Shown piece by piece: positions 8,118 through 16,854 of a stretch of 64,000 nt of DNA. Positions within the stretch are counted from its first letter, which is position 1, and each line of letters begins with the position of its first letter. Location: the NCBI RefSeq assembly GCF_029846235.1, contig NZ_JARVWP010000007.1:62001-126000 (forward strand). The letters run 5' to 3'. The stretch is from Bradyrhizobium sp. CER78 (GTDB lineage: Bacteria; Pseudomonadota; Alphaproteobacteria; Rhizobiales; Xanthobacteraceae). A model generated the notes under the pieces. That model was given only the letters and a program-made list of their open reading frames with translations. It had not been told where the DNA came from and did no database searches. The position numbers and the translations under genes were made by a program.

Positions 8118-8139
8118 GCGGCCGGCTTGCGCCGGCCGC
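8118..8139. terminator. Bidirectional intrinsic terminator
   Basis: The 9-bp perfect stem GCGGCCGGC / GCCGGCCGC has a 4-base loop and lies between convergent genes. On the minus strand it is followed by TTTCTTTT, so it best terminates the gene at 8167-8658. Confidence 0.75.
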
Positions 8140-8166
8140 CTCCTCGAAAACGCATCGCGAAAGGGC

Positions 8167-8658
8167 TCAGGCGCCCTTCAGGTGCTTGTTGCATTCGCTG
8201 TAGTAGCCGCCGCCCTTCTGGATCCACTTCATGCCGCCATTGCCGCCGGTGGTCTTGTTGGCGTTGTACTGGTCGAGGCAGCTGTGCATGCGCTGCTTGC
8301 CCTCAGTTTCCTTGGCGTATTTGGGATCGACCGCGTTCGGAAACACGGCGGGCCCTGCCGGCGCGGCGGGTGCTGCCGCGGGAGCGGCTTCCCGCTTGGC
8401 TTCCTTCGGCGCGGCCGGAGCAGGCGCGGCGGCAGCGGGCGGCGGCGCGGCGGGCGCCGCGGCCGGGGTCGCGTCGGCGCCGCATTGCGCCTTGCGGAAA
8501 TCATTCCACTTCTGGCCGTTGAGGGTGCCGGCCGTCTTGGCCGCCTGGTACTTGGCGCTGCATTCCTGCGCGGTCAGGGCCTGCGCCGGCGCGCTCGCCG
8601 CAAAGGCTGCAAAGCCCGACACCGCAATCGCACACAACAATCTGGTCTGAATGGTCAT
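8167..8658 (-). CDS. Secreted Ala/Pro-rich protein with two Cys-containing repeats
   Basis: About 163 aa. A Sec signal peptide covers residues 1 to about 28 (ends APAQA). It is followed by a Cys-containing segment (ECSAKYQAAKTAG..LNGQKWNDFRKAQC), a low-complexity Ala/Pro linker, then a second domain with C and W residues near the end. The Cys-spaced segment resembles the short PsiF-type repeat of the divergent neighbour at 8865. The start ATG 8658 gives a clean signal peptide. The function is unknown. Confidence 0.7.
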   Translation of the reverse strand: MTIQTRLLCAIAVSGFAAFAASAPAQALTAQECSAKYQAAKTAGTLNGQKWNDFRKAQCGADATPAAAPAAPPPAAAAPAPAAPKEAKREAAPAAAPAAPAGPAVFPNAVDPKYAKETEGKQRMHSCLDQYNANKTTGGNGGMKWIQKGGGYYSECNKHLKGA

Positions 8659-8864
8659 CCCTGGTCTCCCGTCATCCCTGGTTTCCCGTTGGTTTCCCTT
8701 GGGGGGCATTGGCGTAAGACCATTATCCTAGCGCAACCCGGACTTGCGACAATGTGCGGGCGCGCTTGCGCATGAAAATATTGTGGCGGCGGGACCACCG
8801 CACGTTCATCCACGGTTCAGCATCGCCGCGCAACGTTTCGGCCTCCTTTCCTCAGAGGTGCCCC

Positions 8865-9146
8865 ATGATGAAGATTTCCTCCCTTGCGACCGTGACCGCC
8901 CTTGCCTCCGCACTGCTGATCGGCGGCGCCTTCGCGCAGACCGCCGCGCCTGCCGCCAAGGACGCCGCTCCGAAGGCCGACGCCAAGATGGCGAAGGAAG
9001 CCAAGCCGCGTACCGCCGAGTCGCTGGAATGCTCGAAGGAAGCCGACGCCAAGGGCCTGCACGGCAAGGAGCGCAAGAAATTCCGCTCGGAGTGCAAGAA
9101 GGGCGCGGCGGGCGGCGGCGCCGCTGCGCCCGCGGGCACGAAGTAA
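8865..9146 (+). CDS. Small secreted PsiF-repeat-like protein
   Basis: A 93-aa protein with a signal peptide (residues 1-21, ending AFA), an Ala/Lys-rich stretch, and one Cys-flanked segment (ECSKEADAKGLHGKERKKF, then RSEC). The latter matches the PsiF repeat pattern (Cys, Ala, Leu-x-Gly-x-x-R-x-x-F, Cys). PsiF was described as phosphate-starvation inducible in E. coli; no Pho box was identified here. The two cysteines probably form one disulfide in the periplasm. Confidence 0.75.
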   Translation: MMKISSLATVTALASALLIGGAFAQTAAPAAKDAAPKADAKMAKEAKPRTAESLECSKEADAKGLHGKERKKFRSECKKGAAGGGAAAPAGTK

Positions 9147-9162
9147 AACCGCGAGCGCTGCC

Positions 9163-9321
9163 ACCCTCCCCTGGAGGGGGAGGGTGGCACGCATTGAGCG
9201 CAGCGTAACGTGTGTCGGGGTGGGGTAATCTCTCAACACGGGCAGCTCCCGATAGGAGAGACCGTCACCCCACCCCGCCGCTCATTTCATTCGCGTCGAC
9301 CCTCCCCCTCCAGGGGAGGGT
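9163..9321. repeat. Intergenic inverted repeat, 23-bp perfect arms
   Basis: The arms at 9163-9185 and 9299-9321 are exact reverse complements (starting ACCCTCCCCTGGAGG). The interior is partly self-complementary (CACCCCACCCCG). It resembles the 3333-3449 element in layout and size but has a different arm sequence. Confidence 0.8.
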
Positions 9322-9406
9322 GAAGGAAGATTCCCGAGAATTCGGGCGCAATGCTGCAATCGCGAGATGCATTTGTCGCGTCCGCGCGAATTTGCCATAA
9401 GGCGGC

Positions 9407-10492
9407 GTGACCTTGATCCGCGCTTCGATGGCAACGGCCATTCCCGACCGCAGCAAAGCTCTGAACGGGCTCGAGACTCTCGTCATCGGCGCCGGCGGCG
9501 GCCTGCTGTTTTTATGGGCGGGGTTGCCGGGCGGACTGATCTCGGGTGCGATGTGCGCGGTCGGGATCGCAGCATTGGCCGGCCGGCCGCTCGCGGTACC
9601 GCCGGTGCTGACGCAATCGGTACTGCTGCTGCTCGGTATCTCGCTCGGCTCGCTGATGTCGCAGCAATTGCTGCAGCATATGAGTTCCTATCCTCTCACT
9701 ATCGCCCTGTTGGCGCTGGCGACGTTCTGCTCGACCTTCGGCTCGAGCCTCTATCTGCAGCGCGTGCATGGCTGGGACCAGACCTCGGCCTTCCTCGCCG
9801 GCAGCCCCGGCGCGCTCTCGCAGATCACGATCCTCGCCGCGGAGAAGGGCGCCGACGTCGCGGCGATCGCCGTGGTGCAGACGATGCGCGTCATCATCCT
9901 GACCGCGGCGCTGCCGCTGGTGCTGGCGCTGACCGGGGTGACGCACGCCGCACCGCCGCCATTGCCGACGACCGTCGCCTCGCCGTTCGGCCTGATCGCC
10001 CTGGTCGCCGGGTCGATCGGCGTCTCGCTGCTGCTGCGCTGGATCAAATTCCCCGCCAGCTGGATGTTCGGTGCGATGCTCGCCTCCAGCCTGCTGCATG
10101 GGTCGGGCCTGGTCGATGGCGGCCTGCCGCCGTGGCTCCGCAATATCGCGCTGGTCGGCATCGGCGCCATTATCGGCACCCGCTTCGCGCGGATGAAGAC
10201 CTCGACCCTGCTCAGCCACGTCAATGCCGGGCTCGGCTCGTTTGCGATCGCCATCCTGATCTCGGCCGTGTTCGTCGCGGTGATCGCGTTCACCACCCAC
10301 GTACGGCTCGCCGACGTCGTGGTCGCCTTCGCGCCCGGCGCGATGGACGCGATGCTGGCGCTGGCCCTGACGCTGCACATCGATCCGATCTTCGTCGGCG
10401 CCCATCACCTGTCGCGGTTCTTGTTCGTCACCATCTCGACGCCGGGCATCATCCATCTGTTCGGACGGCCGCAGGACGACGTCGACGATTAG
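9407..10492 (+). CDS. AbrB family (COG3180) integral membrane protein
   Basis: 361 aa with about ten hydrophobic segments in two similar halves (AbrB duplication). Family motifs GLPGGLISGAM (about residue 42) and GSPGALSQITILAAEKGADV (around 132) are present, and the second half repeats with FAPGAMDAMLALAL. Some annotations call these putative ammonia monooxygenase, which the sequence does not support; it has no redox motifs. Transport is the likely role, with unknown substrate. The start is GTG 9407 or ATG 9428. Confidence 0.85.
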   Translation: MTLIRASMATAIPDRSKALNGLETLVIGAGGGLLFLWAGLPGGLISGAMCAVGIAALAGRPLAVPPVLTQSVLLLLGISLGSLMSQQLLQHMSSYPLTIALLALATFCSTFGSSLYLQRVHGWDQTSAFLAGSPGALSQITILAAEKGADVAAIAVVQTMRVIILTAALPLVLALTGVTHAAPPPLPTTVASPFGLIALVAGSIGVSLLLRWIKFPASWMFGAMLASSLLHGSGLVDGGLPPWLRNIALVGIGAIIGTRFARMKTSTLLSHVNAGLGSFAIAILISAVFVAVIAFTTHVRLADVVVAFAPGAMDAMLALALTLHIDPIFVGAHHLSRFLFVTISTPGIIHLFGRPQDDVDD

Positions 10493-10500
10493 ATGGTACC

Positions 10501-10606
10501 CGTCATCCTGAGGTGCGAGCCCTTGCGAGCCTCGAAGGATGAACGGCCCGGTCGGTGGCCGTGCATGCTTCGAGACGGCCGCTATGCGGCCTCCTCAGCA
10601 TGACGG
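10501..10606. repeat. Intergenic inverted repeat (CGTCATCCTGAGG family), copy 2
   Basis: It begins CGTCATCCTGAGG and ends CCTCAGCATGACG, with CTCGAAGGATG and CTTCGAGAC inner complements, as in the copy at 6304-6435. It is intergenic and non-coding. Confidence 0.8.
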
Positions 10607-10632
10607 ATCACGGGAAGCCGTGCCTTTCGACC

Positions 10633-11169
10633 TCAAGCCTTCGCGGCCCGCATCACGCCCCAGCCGGCGATCGCGGCCATCAGCAGCGAGATCAGCACGT
10701 TGTAGCCGGCGAGCGAAATGCCGAGGAAGCGAAACTGCACTTCGTCGCAGCGGACCACCTTGACCTTGTCGAGCTGGTCCAGCAGCGAGCCGGCCTTGCC
10801 GAAATCCACCATCGGGCCGGTGCAATCGGTCGGCCCCGGCCAGAACCCCCATTCGACGCCGGCGTGATAGGCACCGAGGCCGGCATTGGCGAGCGCGGCG
10901 AGGCCGAGGATCGCAAGGCCCGCGAGCAGCACCGGGCGCGATGCGCCGCGGGCCGCCGCCAGCGCCACCACGGCGCCGAGCGGGACCGCAAGGTAATAGG
11001 CATAGCGCTGCTCGAGGCAGAGCGGACAGGGCATGATCTCCAGCACGAGCTGGAAGAACCAGGCGCCGGCCAGCGTCGCCGCAGCGATCACGGCGATCGC
11101 CAGGGCCGAGGTCAGCGCCGGATTGCCGGTGGCGGAAGCATCCGACGGATGGGCGGTGGCGGTCGTCAC
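10633..11169 (-). CDS. dsbB: Disulfide bond formation protein B
   Basis: About 178 aa with four membrane segments. The first periplasmic loop holds the CPLC pair (about residue 47-50) and the second loop has Cys residues in PTDCTGP and VVRCDEV. This is the DsbB layout that reoxidises DsbA and passes electrons to quinone. The start GTG 11169 has an AGGAGG site 6 bases upstream; a GTG 48 bases further up lacks this. It could partner the DsbA-like protein at 3501. Confidence 0.92.
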   Translation of the reverse strand: MTTATAHPSDASATGNPALTSALAIAVIAAATLAGAWFFQLVLEIMPCPLCLEQRYAYYLAVPLGAVVALAAARGASRPVLLAGLAILGLAALANAGLGAYHAGVEWGFWPGPTDCTGPMVDFGKAGSLLDQLDKVKVVRCDEVQFRFLGISLAGYNVLISLLMAAIAGWGVMRAAKA

Positions 11170-11361
11170 GGCGGTCCTCCTGCGAGCATCATCCGGCAGG
11201 GTCAGGCCCTGGCCCACACTCGACCCGGGTCGTATCGCGTGAAAATACCGCTGTCGAGGCGCGGGACAATCACATCCGCGCGGGTTGACCGTGACGGGCC
11301 GGCCGCTATAGTCCGCCGCGCTTCGCGACTCCGGCCCTTTCGGGCCTGGATCATCGCGAAT

Positions 11362-11446
11362 GCCCCTGTGGCGGAACTGGTAGACGCGCTCGACTCAAAA
11401 TCGAGTTCCGCAAGGAGTGCTGGTTCGATTCCGGCCAGGGGCACCA
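11362..11446 (+). tRNA. tRNA-Leu (anticodon CAA)
   Basis: The acceptor stem GCCCCTG pairs with CAGGGGC. The anticodon arm CTCGA-CTCAAAA-TCGAG gives anticodon CAA, a variable arm follows, and the T-loop is TTCGATT. The 3' ACCA is encoded. The length of 85 with a long variable arm fits class II tRNA-Leu. A degenerate copy of the last 25 bases lies at 37218-37241. Confidence 0.95.
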
Positions 11447-11825
11447 CGCTTCGCCCTTGCGGGCTTCGCGTGGCGCAGCCACGACAAGGCTGCAAGGGCG
11501 AAACGTGTCCGGCGAAGCTTGAGCGACGCGAGAGCGAAGACGGACGGCCCCGAGGCTCAGCCAAAATCATTCCCCGATACAACTTCGCGTGGCGCAGCCG
11601 CCGGCGACGTGATCGCGTTCAACCGAAGTGATGCCGCGATCCGCTTCAAGCAGGACCGGAGGGCGCGACCTTTGTTCTCGGCTCAGCCGTGCCGCATCCT
11701 CATGATCTCGTGCCGCGCCCCGATGTCTGCTTGGCCTCCATGCCGGCGCCGCCACGGCGTCCTTGCATAAATAGCCGCACAATTGAATATTCGTTGCATT
11801 GCTTGCATTGATCAAGGCTGTGCCG
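11447..11825. other. Gene-free stretch after tRNA-Leu containing dispersed repeats
   Basis: No convincing gene is seen. It contains CTTCGCGTGGCGCAGCC twice (11464-11480 and 11584-11600), a 39-bp repeat shared with 37241-37279, and near the LysR start a tandem TTGCATTG (11794-11801, 11803-11810) beside GAATATTC (11785-11792), which may be the regulator's own binding site. No integrase is present, although this is where one would sit in a tRNA-borne island. Confidence 0.6.
11512..11550 (+). repeat. 39-bp dispersed repeat, copy 1
   Basis: It starts GCGAAGCTTGAGCGACGCGA and is repeated at 37241-37279 with one mismatch, in the same orientation. Here it follows an intact tRNA-Leu by 66 bases. Confidence 0.85.
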
Positions 11826-12746
11826 ATGAATGCCAAACTCGAGCCGCGCCGATTGCACTATTTCATGGAGGTCCTCAATAGCGGCTCCGTGCGCGGCGCC
11901 GCCGGCGCCCTCGGTATGGATGCCTCGGCGGTCAGCCGGGCGCTGAGCCTGCTCGAGCAGGAATATGGTGCGCGCCTGCTCGAAAGGCGGGGCCGCGGCG
12001 TTGCGCCGACCGACGCAGGCCAACTGCTGGCTGCCTACCTGCACCGGCAGCAGAGCGAACGGCAGGCACTGCTCGCGCAGATGGACAGCATCCGCAAGGT
12101 CGAGACGGGCCATATCGACGTCGTGACGGGTGAAGGCTATGTCGACTGGCTGGCCAAGACCAGCCTGTGCCGCTTCATGCAAGCCCACCCGAAGATCACG
12201 ATCAGCCTCGACATCGGGAGCACCGACGAGATTGTCCAGCAGGTCGTGAGCGAGCGCGCCCATATCGGCGTCCTGTTCAATCCGCCCCGCGATGATCGGC
12301 TGTGCTCGCATCATTCGCAGCCGCATCCGATCAAGGCAATGGTGCCGCGCGGGCATCCGCTGATCCAGCTCGGTCGGCCGCTCAGGCTCGCCGACCTCGC
12401 GCCATATCCGGGAGCCGCGATGCATCCGAACTACGGCCTGCGCCAGCACGTCCAGGCCGCCGAAATCAGCGAAGGCGTCCGCCTCAACTTCGCGTTCACG
12501 ACGGCCTCATTCGACGCGCTTGCCCATTACGTGACCGCGGGCCTTGGCTATGCGCTGGTCTCGCGCCTCGCAATGACGGAGGCGGATGCCGCAAAGGTCA
12601 CGGCGCTGCCGTTGAAGAATGCCCTGCTGCATCGCGGCCGCACCCATGTGGTCTCGCGCCAGGGACGCACGTTGCCGCCCGCCGCGATGAAGCTGCTGCG
12701 GATGATGGTCGGCGAGATGCGCGCACCGGCAAGCGGCGCGCGATAA
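11826..12746 (+). CDS. LysR family transcriptional regulator
   Basis: 306 aa. The winged HTH occupies residues about 7-65 (RLHYFMEVLNSGSVRGAAGA then LGMDASAVSRALS), and a LysR substrate-binding domain follows. ATG 11826 is used; an upstream TTG at 11799 lies inside a tandem repeat that may be an operator. It is convergent with the lipid operon end at 12772. The target genes are unclear, since no gene is divergent from it apart from the tRNA region. Confidence 0.92.
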   Translation: MNAKLEPRRLHYFMEVLNSGSVRGAAGALGMDASAVSRALSLLEQEYGARLLERRGRGVAPTDAGQLLAAYLHRQQSERQALLAQMDSIRKVETGHIDVVTGEGYVDWLAKTSLCRFMQAHPKITISLDIGSTDEIVQQVVSERAHIGVLFNPPRDDRLCSHHSQPHPIKAMVPRGHPLIQLGRPLRLADLAPYPGAAMHPNYGLRQHVQAAEISEGVRLNFAFTTASFDALAHYVTAGLGYALVSRLAMTEADAAKVTALPLKNALLHRGRTHVVSRQGRTLPPAAMKLLRMMVGEMRAPASGAR

Positions 12747-12771
12747 ACCGGCAAACGCGCACCTGCAAAAT

Positions 12772-13548
12772 CTAGTCGCGACGCGTCGTTGCGGGGAACC
12801 AGATCGCAACCTGCGGCGCCGGACGAAACGGCTTCCAGGTGCCGGGCGGTTGGGCGAGGCGATCGGCAATCACCCAAAGCGCCGGTGCGTGAAAGCCAAG
12901 CCCGATATGCGTCGTGTTCACCTCGATGTTTTCGCGCTGCTCGCCGTCCGGCTCCAAACAGGCGCGCCATGCCACCACGCCGTCGGTGCGGGTGTAGATC
13001 GATGTCGCCGGCACCGGAATCGGTTGCGCCAGGCGGCTGATCCGCGCGAGTGTCGGCGGTTCGTATTTTTGTCCGGTCAGAAGCCGCCAGATCGCGCGGA
13101 CATTGCTCGCGCCCGGTGCCGCGAACGGACTGCCGAGCGTGATGACCGTGCGCACCGACGCAGGAGTCTGCCGTGCGACCTCGCGGGCAATGATGCCGCC
13201 GCGGCTCCAACCAACCAGGCTGACCTTCGAACCACTCTGCTGTTCGAGCTCGACGACGCGCGCCGCCACCGCGGACACATCCGCATCTGGCGCTCGCACA
13301 TTGCGGCCGCGGCCCCATCCATGGACCTGGTAGCCGAGAAACTCGAGGAAAGAGCGAATCGCGAGCGTCGACCGGTCATCGGCGCCCAATCCCGGCAGGA
13401 CCATCACCGGGTGCGATTGCCCTCGCGGTGCGGTCGCCAGCAGCGGAGCCGCGACGGCAAGCAGCGCGGGAATGTCGAGCAAGCCGCGCCCCTCGGCGGC
13501 AAGCAAAGCGAGCGAGGGTGGTTTGACGGTCTGTTCCTCAGGTCCCAT
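12772..13548 (-). CDS. Alpha/beta hydrolase, lipase-like
   Basis: About 258 aa. The nucleophile elbow GWSRGG has Ser115, and the oxyanion region is VLPGLGADD (50-58). The likely acid is in the TRTDGVVAW stretch and the His in NTTHIGLGFH. It is clearly paralogous to the hydrolase at 21622-22428, which has the same HPVxVLPGL start and GWSxGGxxARE elbow. It is the last gene of the minus-strand lipid locus, 68 bases after an SDR. It probably acts on an acyl ester such as stored TAG or wax ester; this is inferred from context. Confidence 0.85.
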   Translation of the reverse strand: MGPEEQTVKPPSLALLAAEGRGLLDIPALLAVAAPLLATAPRGQSHPVMVLPGLGADDRSTLAIRSFLEFLGYQVHGWGRGRNVRAPDADVSAVAARVVELEQQSGSKVSLVGWSRGGIIAREVARQTPASVRTVITLGSPFAAPGASNVRAIWRLLTGQKYEPPTLARISRLAQPIPVPATSIYTRTDGVVAWRACLEPDGEQRENIEVNTTHIGLGFHAPALWVIADRLAQPPGTWKPFRPAPQVAIWFPATTRRD

Positions 13549-13616
13549 GACTAACGTCCGTTGTTGATTGGCCAGAACTGCGCTCCGTGCCGGGGATGCA
13601 GGCCAACAGGCCGTCC

Positions 13617-14414
13617 TCAGCCCGGTGTTGCGGCCTTTCCAAACACGCCACCGATCGCCCGCAACAGCCAGCTCGGCTGGTACTTGATCCATTGGACCGC
13701 GATCTCGTTGGCAAGTCCCGCGACATGGACCGGCTTTCCCGCCATGCACGCCCGAAAGCCTTCCAGCGCGACGGTCTTCGCATCCATGATCATCATGCTC
13801 GGCATGTTGCCGAGATTTGTGCCATGGACCATTCCGGTGTCCGTCACGCCGGGGCACAGCGTCGTCAGTGTGATCTTGCTGCCGCTCAATTCCTGGGACA
13901 ATGCCTCGCCGAACGAGAGCACATAAGCTTTGGACGCGGCATAGACCGCAAGGTTCGGCACCGGCATGAACGCCGCAACCGAGGCAACGTTCAGGATCCT
14001 CCCGCTGTTACGCTCGAGCATCGGCTCGAGGAAGAGGCGGGTCAACGCTGTCATGGCCACGATATTCACCTGCAGCAGCCGCAACTGGTCCTCGAGGCCG
14101 ATCGTGCTGAAGCGTCCTTCGAACAACAGACCGGCATTATTCACCAGAAGGTCGATCCGCACGCCGGCGTCCTTCAGCGAATCGAACACTGCGTGCGGCG
14201 CCAGCGGTTCGCTCAGATCGGCGGCGACGATGGTCACCCTGGTGCCGTGATCGGCCTTGAGCTCGCGGGCAATGTCCTGCAGCTTGTCGCGGCTGCGCGC
14301 CAGCAGGACGAGGCTAAAGCGGTTAGCCGCGAGCACGCGCGCAAGCTCGAGCCCGATACCGCCCGACGCGCCGGTCACCAGCGCGCACTGACCCTCATTT
14401 CCGCTCATCGACAT
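13617..14414 (-). CDS. SDR family NAD(P)-dependent oxidoreductase
   Basis: About 265 aa. It has TGASGGIG (residues 14-21), NNAG at about 93, a catalytic YAASK pattern near 158, and a C-terminal hydrophobic extension. The LARSRDKL stretch after the second strand suggests NADP preference. It resembles fatty acyl-CoA/ketoreductase-like SDRs found beside lipid genes. In the WS/DGAT locus it may reduce an acyl-CoA or aldehyde to the alcohol for wax ester synthesis, but the substrate is not proven. The start is ATG 14414, with ATG 14408 as an alternative. Confidence 0.88.
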   Translation of the reverse strand: MSMSGNEGQCALVTGASGGIGLELARVLAANRFSLVLLARSRDKLQDIARELKADHGTRVTIVAADLSEPLAPHAVFDSLKDAGVRIDLLVNNAGLLFEGRFSTIGLEDQLRLLQVNIVAMTALTRLFLEPMLERNSGRILNVASVAAFMPVPNLAVYAASKAYVLSFGEALSQELSGSKITLTTLCPGVTDTGMVHGTNLGNMPSMMIMDAKTVALEGFRACMAGKPVHVAGLANEIAVQWIKYQPSWLLRAIGGVFGKAATPG

Positions 14415-14418
14415 AAGG

Positions 14419-14736
14419 TTATCCTTTCGCTGCCAGGACAGATCTGCGCGATCGGCGGAGGACGCGGGCGAGAATCTTGCCGCGCACCAGACGGCGGTGG
14501 TCGCGATGGACCGGATCGGCTGGCGTGCCGGCGCTCCTTCGATCCACGGCATATTTGCAGGAGAATCGCTCGATCGCCCGCAACAGCGCCTGAGCTTGCT
14601 CGAATTGATCGGCCGTTTCCTTCACCTCGCCCAGCGACTTGCGCAGAGGCTCAAGCACCTCGATCCGGACGACATGGCCGGACGGTCCGGATCGCTGGTC
14701 GAGACTTCGCGTGGCCGGCATCACATCCCCGATCAA
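14419..14736 (-). CDS. Hypothetical protein, 105 aa, weak support
   Basis: This frame fills the gap between the adenylate kinase and the SDR. A TTG start overlaps the kinase stop by 4 bases, or ATG 14721 can be used. The first half looks helical (PLRKSLGEVKETADQFEQAQ). The second half is Arg-rich with little regular pattern, so it may be chance reading. No family is recognised. Confidence 0.3.
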   Translation of the reverse strand: MIGDVMPATRSLDQRSGPSGHVVRIEVLEPLRKSLGEVKETADQFEQAQALLRAIERFSCKYAVDRRSAGTPADPVHRDHRRLVRGKILARVLRRSRRSVLAAKG

Positions 14737-15317
14737 GCTTGCGCGATCGCCCTGAAGACGTCCGAGGCCACAACCTCGACCGGCTGCAGCCCATCGACGC
14801 TCCTGAGCAGGTTCCGCGAGCGATAATAGTCGACCAGCGGCGCCGTCTGTTCGTTGTAGGCGTCGATGCGTGCCTTGAGCGTTTCATGATTGTCGTCGGC
14901 GCGCGCCGCGGCGCCCTGCTCGCGCGTTTCGCGGGCCCTTCGCTCGATCCGATCCAGCAACACCGTTTCATCCGCCTTGAGCTCAACGACATGATCGAGC
15001 GTAAGGCCCTCGGTATCGAGCAAGTCGTCGAAGCTGACCGCCTGAGCAATCGTCCGCGGGAAGCCGTCGAGCACAAAACCGCGCTCGGTGTCCGGTTGCG
15101 AGATGCGTTCGATCACCGCGGCGATGACGAGCTGATCCGGAACGAGCCCGCCGTTCGCCATCGTCTCCCTGACTTTCCGTCCGATGCAGGTTTCCGCATC
15201 GACTGCGGCGCGCAGCATATCTCCGGTGGAGAGATGCGGGATGCCGTACTCCTCAACGAGGCGCCGCGCCTGCGTACCCTTGCCTGCGCCAGGCGGCCCC
15301 AGCAGAACAATCCTCAT
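14733..15317 (-). CDS. adk: Adenylate kinase, short form
   Basis: 194 aa. The P-loop GPPGAGKGT is at residues 7-15, the AMP-binding region is LSTGDMLR, DGFPRT is present, and a reduced lid (RETREQGAAARADDN) has no zinc-binding cysteines. It catalyses ATP + AMP to 2 ADP. It sits inside the storage-lipid gene cluster rather than beside secY and ribosomal genes, so it is probably a second copy. The acyl-CoA ligase of the cluster makes AMP, which this kinase would recycle. The start is ATG 15317, with ATG 15338 also possible. Confidence 0.93.
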   Translation of the reverse strand: MRIVLLGPPGAGKGTQARRLVEEYGIPHLSTGDMLRAAVDAETCIGRKVRETMANGGLVPDQLVIAAVIERISQPDTERGFVLDGFPRTIAQAVSFDDLLDTEGLTLDHVVELKADETVLLDRIERRARETREQGAAARADDNHETLKARIDAYNEQTAPLVDYYRSRNLLRSVDGLQPVEVVASDVFRAIAQA

Positions 15318-15420
15318 CGCTCGCGTCCTGATACTCATATCCTCGCCAACAACATTGCGACGGCCTCCAGCAGCGGGTGACTCGTCCCCGCCCGCTGCCC
15401 GAGCCTCGCCGGAGCTCTTG

Positions 15421-16758
15421 TCACGCCATCGCCAATCGCGCACTCGGCGCAGGCCGCACCGACAGCAGCAACAGCAATCCGGACAGCAGGTAGAGCGCCA
15501 TCACGAAGTACATGCTGTAGATGTTGTCGCCGGTGCTGCGCACGATCAGGCCGTTGATCGTGGGACTGATCGCCGGACCGAGGTTTCCGAGGCTGCTGAT
15601 CAGCGCAAGCCCGCCGGCGGCGGCGCCGGTGGAGAGATATTCGCTGGTCAATGCGAAGAACAGCGGCGTCGCCGACGCAATTCCGATCACGGCAAAGGAC
15701 AGTGCAAGGATCGATCCGACCAGGTTCCCCTGGAGCAGCGTCGTGATGAGCAGGCCGAGAGCAGCGATGCCGACGCAGGCGGCATAATGCCATCGCCGCT
15801 CGTGCCATTTGTCCGAATGGCGGCCGATCAGGATCATGCCAATCACTCCTGCGGCATTCGGGATTGCGGCATATACGCCGACGAGGAACAGATCCTTGAC
15901 GCCCCAGCTCTGGATCAGGGTCGGCAGCCAGAACACCATCGTGTAGGTCGCGCCGAGCAGCAGCAGATAGACGAACGACAGCACATAGACCTTGGGGTCC
16001 TTCAGCATCTGCCCGAACGTCCCCGAGGGCTCGCTCTCGACATCCTTCTCATCGTGCTGGAAGGATTCGGCGAGCAGGGCTTTCTCATCCTTCGACAGCC
16101 AGGCGGCCTGTTCGGGCTTGTCCTCAAGCAGGACATAGACAAGGACACCGAGGATCAGCGCCGGCAGTCCCTGCACAAGGAACAGCCACTGCCAGCCATG
16201 AAGGCCGACGGCACCGTCGAAGTACTTCAGGATCGAGCCACATAGCGGACCGGCGATCACGGATACGATGGTTGTCGCCGACATGAAGGTCGCGATCACC
16301 TGTCCCCGTCGCACCGAGGGATACCAGTAGGTAAAATAGAGAATGACGCCGGGAAAGAATCCGGCCTCGAACACACCGAGCAGGAACCGCACCAGATAGA
16401 ACTGGAACGGCGTCGACACGAACATCATCGCTGTTGCCGCCAGCCCCCACAGCAGCATGATCCTCAATAGCGTCTTGCGCGCGCCGATCCTCTCCAGGAG
16501 CAGGTTGCTCGGCACCTCGAACAGGAAATAGCCGACAAAGAAGATACCCGCGCCAAGGCCGTACACCGCCTCGTCGAACGGCAGGGTCTGCTTCATCTGC
16601 AGTTGCGCATAGCCGATATTGATGCGGTCGAGATAGGCGATCATGTAGGCGATCAGCAACAGCGGTATCAGGCGCCAATCGATCTTCGAGAACAGCGATC
16701 TATGCGCCGGGCTCTCCAGGACAGACAGCGATCCCTTGCTCGCAGCGGACGGGTGCAT
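15421..16758 (-). CDS. MFS transporter, anion:cation symporter type
   Basis: 445 aa with twelve membrane segments. The signature YLDRINIGYA after the first segment is characteristic of the ACS (tartrate/phthalate/glucarate) subfamily, which imports organic anions. It starts at ATG 16758 with GGAGG 8 bases upstream; a TTG further up has no such site. It lies between WS/DGAT and adenylate kinase on the same strand (gaps about 96 and 103 bases). A carboxylate substrate is likely from the family; which one is unknown. Confidence 0.92.
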   Translation of the reverse strand: MHPSAASKGSLSVLESPAHRSLFSKIDWRLIPLLLIAYMIAYLDRINIGYAQLQMKQTLPFDEAVYGLGAGIFFVGYFLFEVPSNLLLERIGARKTLLRIMLLWGLAATAMMFVSTPFQFYLVRFLLGVFEAGFFPGVILYFTYWYPSVRRGQVIATFMSATTIVSVIAGPLCGSILKYFDGAVGLHGWQWLFLVQGLPALILGVLVYVLLEDKPEQAAWLSKDEKALLAESFQHDEKDVESEPSGTFGQMLKDPKVYVLSFVYLLLLGATYTMVFWLPTLIQSWGVKDLFLVGVYAAIPNAAGVIGMILIGRHSDKWHERRWHYAACVGIAALGLLITTLLQGNLVGSILALSFAVIGIASATPLFFALTSEYLSTGAAAGGLALISSLGNLGPAISPTINGLIVRSTGDNIYSMYFVMALYLLSGLLLLLSVRPAPSARLAMA

Positions 16759-16854
16759 TGCGGTTTCCTCCAATGTTCTTCAATTTCGAGAGCCGACGGC
16801 GATCCGGCCGCGCCGCGAGCGCCTGGGACGTGATTGCCCAACCCACCGGGCTTG

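Noticed and set aside
9407..10492. Ammonia monooxygenase annotation for the AbrB-type protein
   Set aside because: No metal or redox motif is present; the sequence shows only a duplicated membrane domain.
11417..11770. A 117-codon frame after the tRNA
   Set aside because: It begins inside the tRNA and runs through dispersed repeats; the peptide SLSDARAKT recurs only because the DNA repeat recurs at 37241.
13587..15380. A 597-codon plus-strand frame
   Set aside because: It is opposite the SDR and adenylate kinase genes; composition is low-complexity and no start signal is present.
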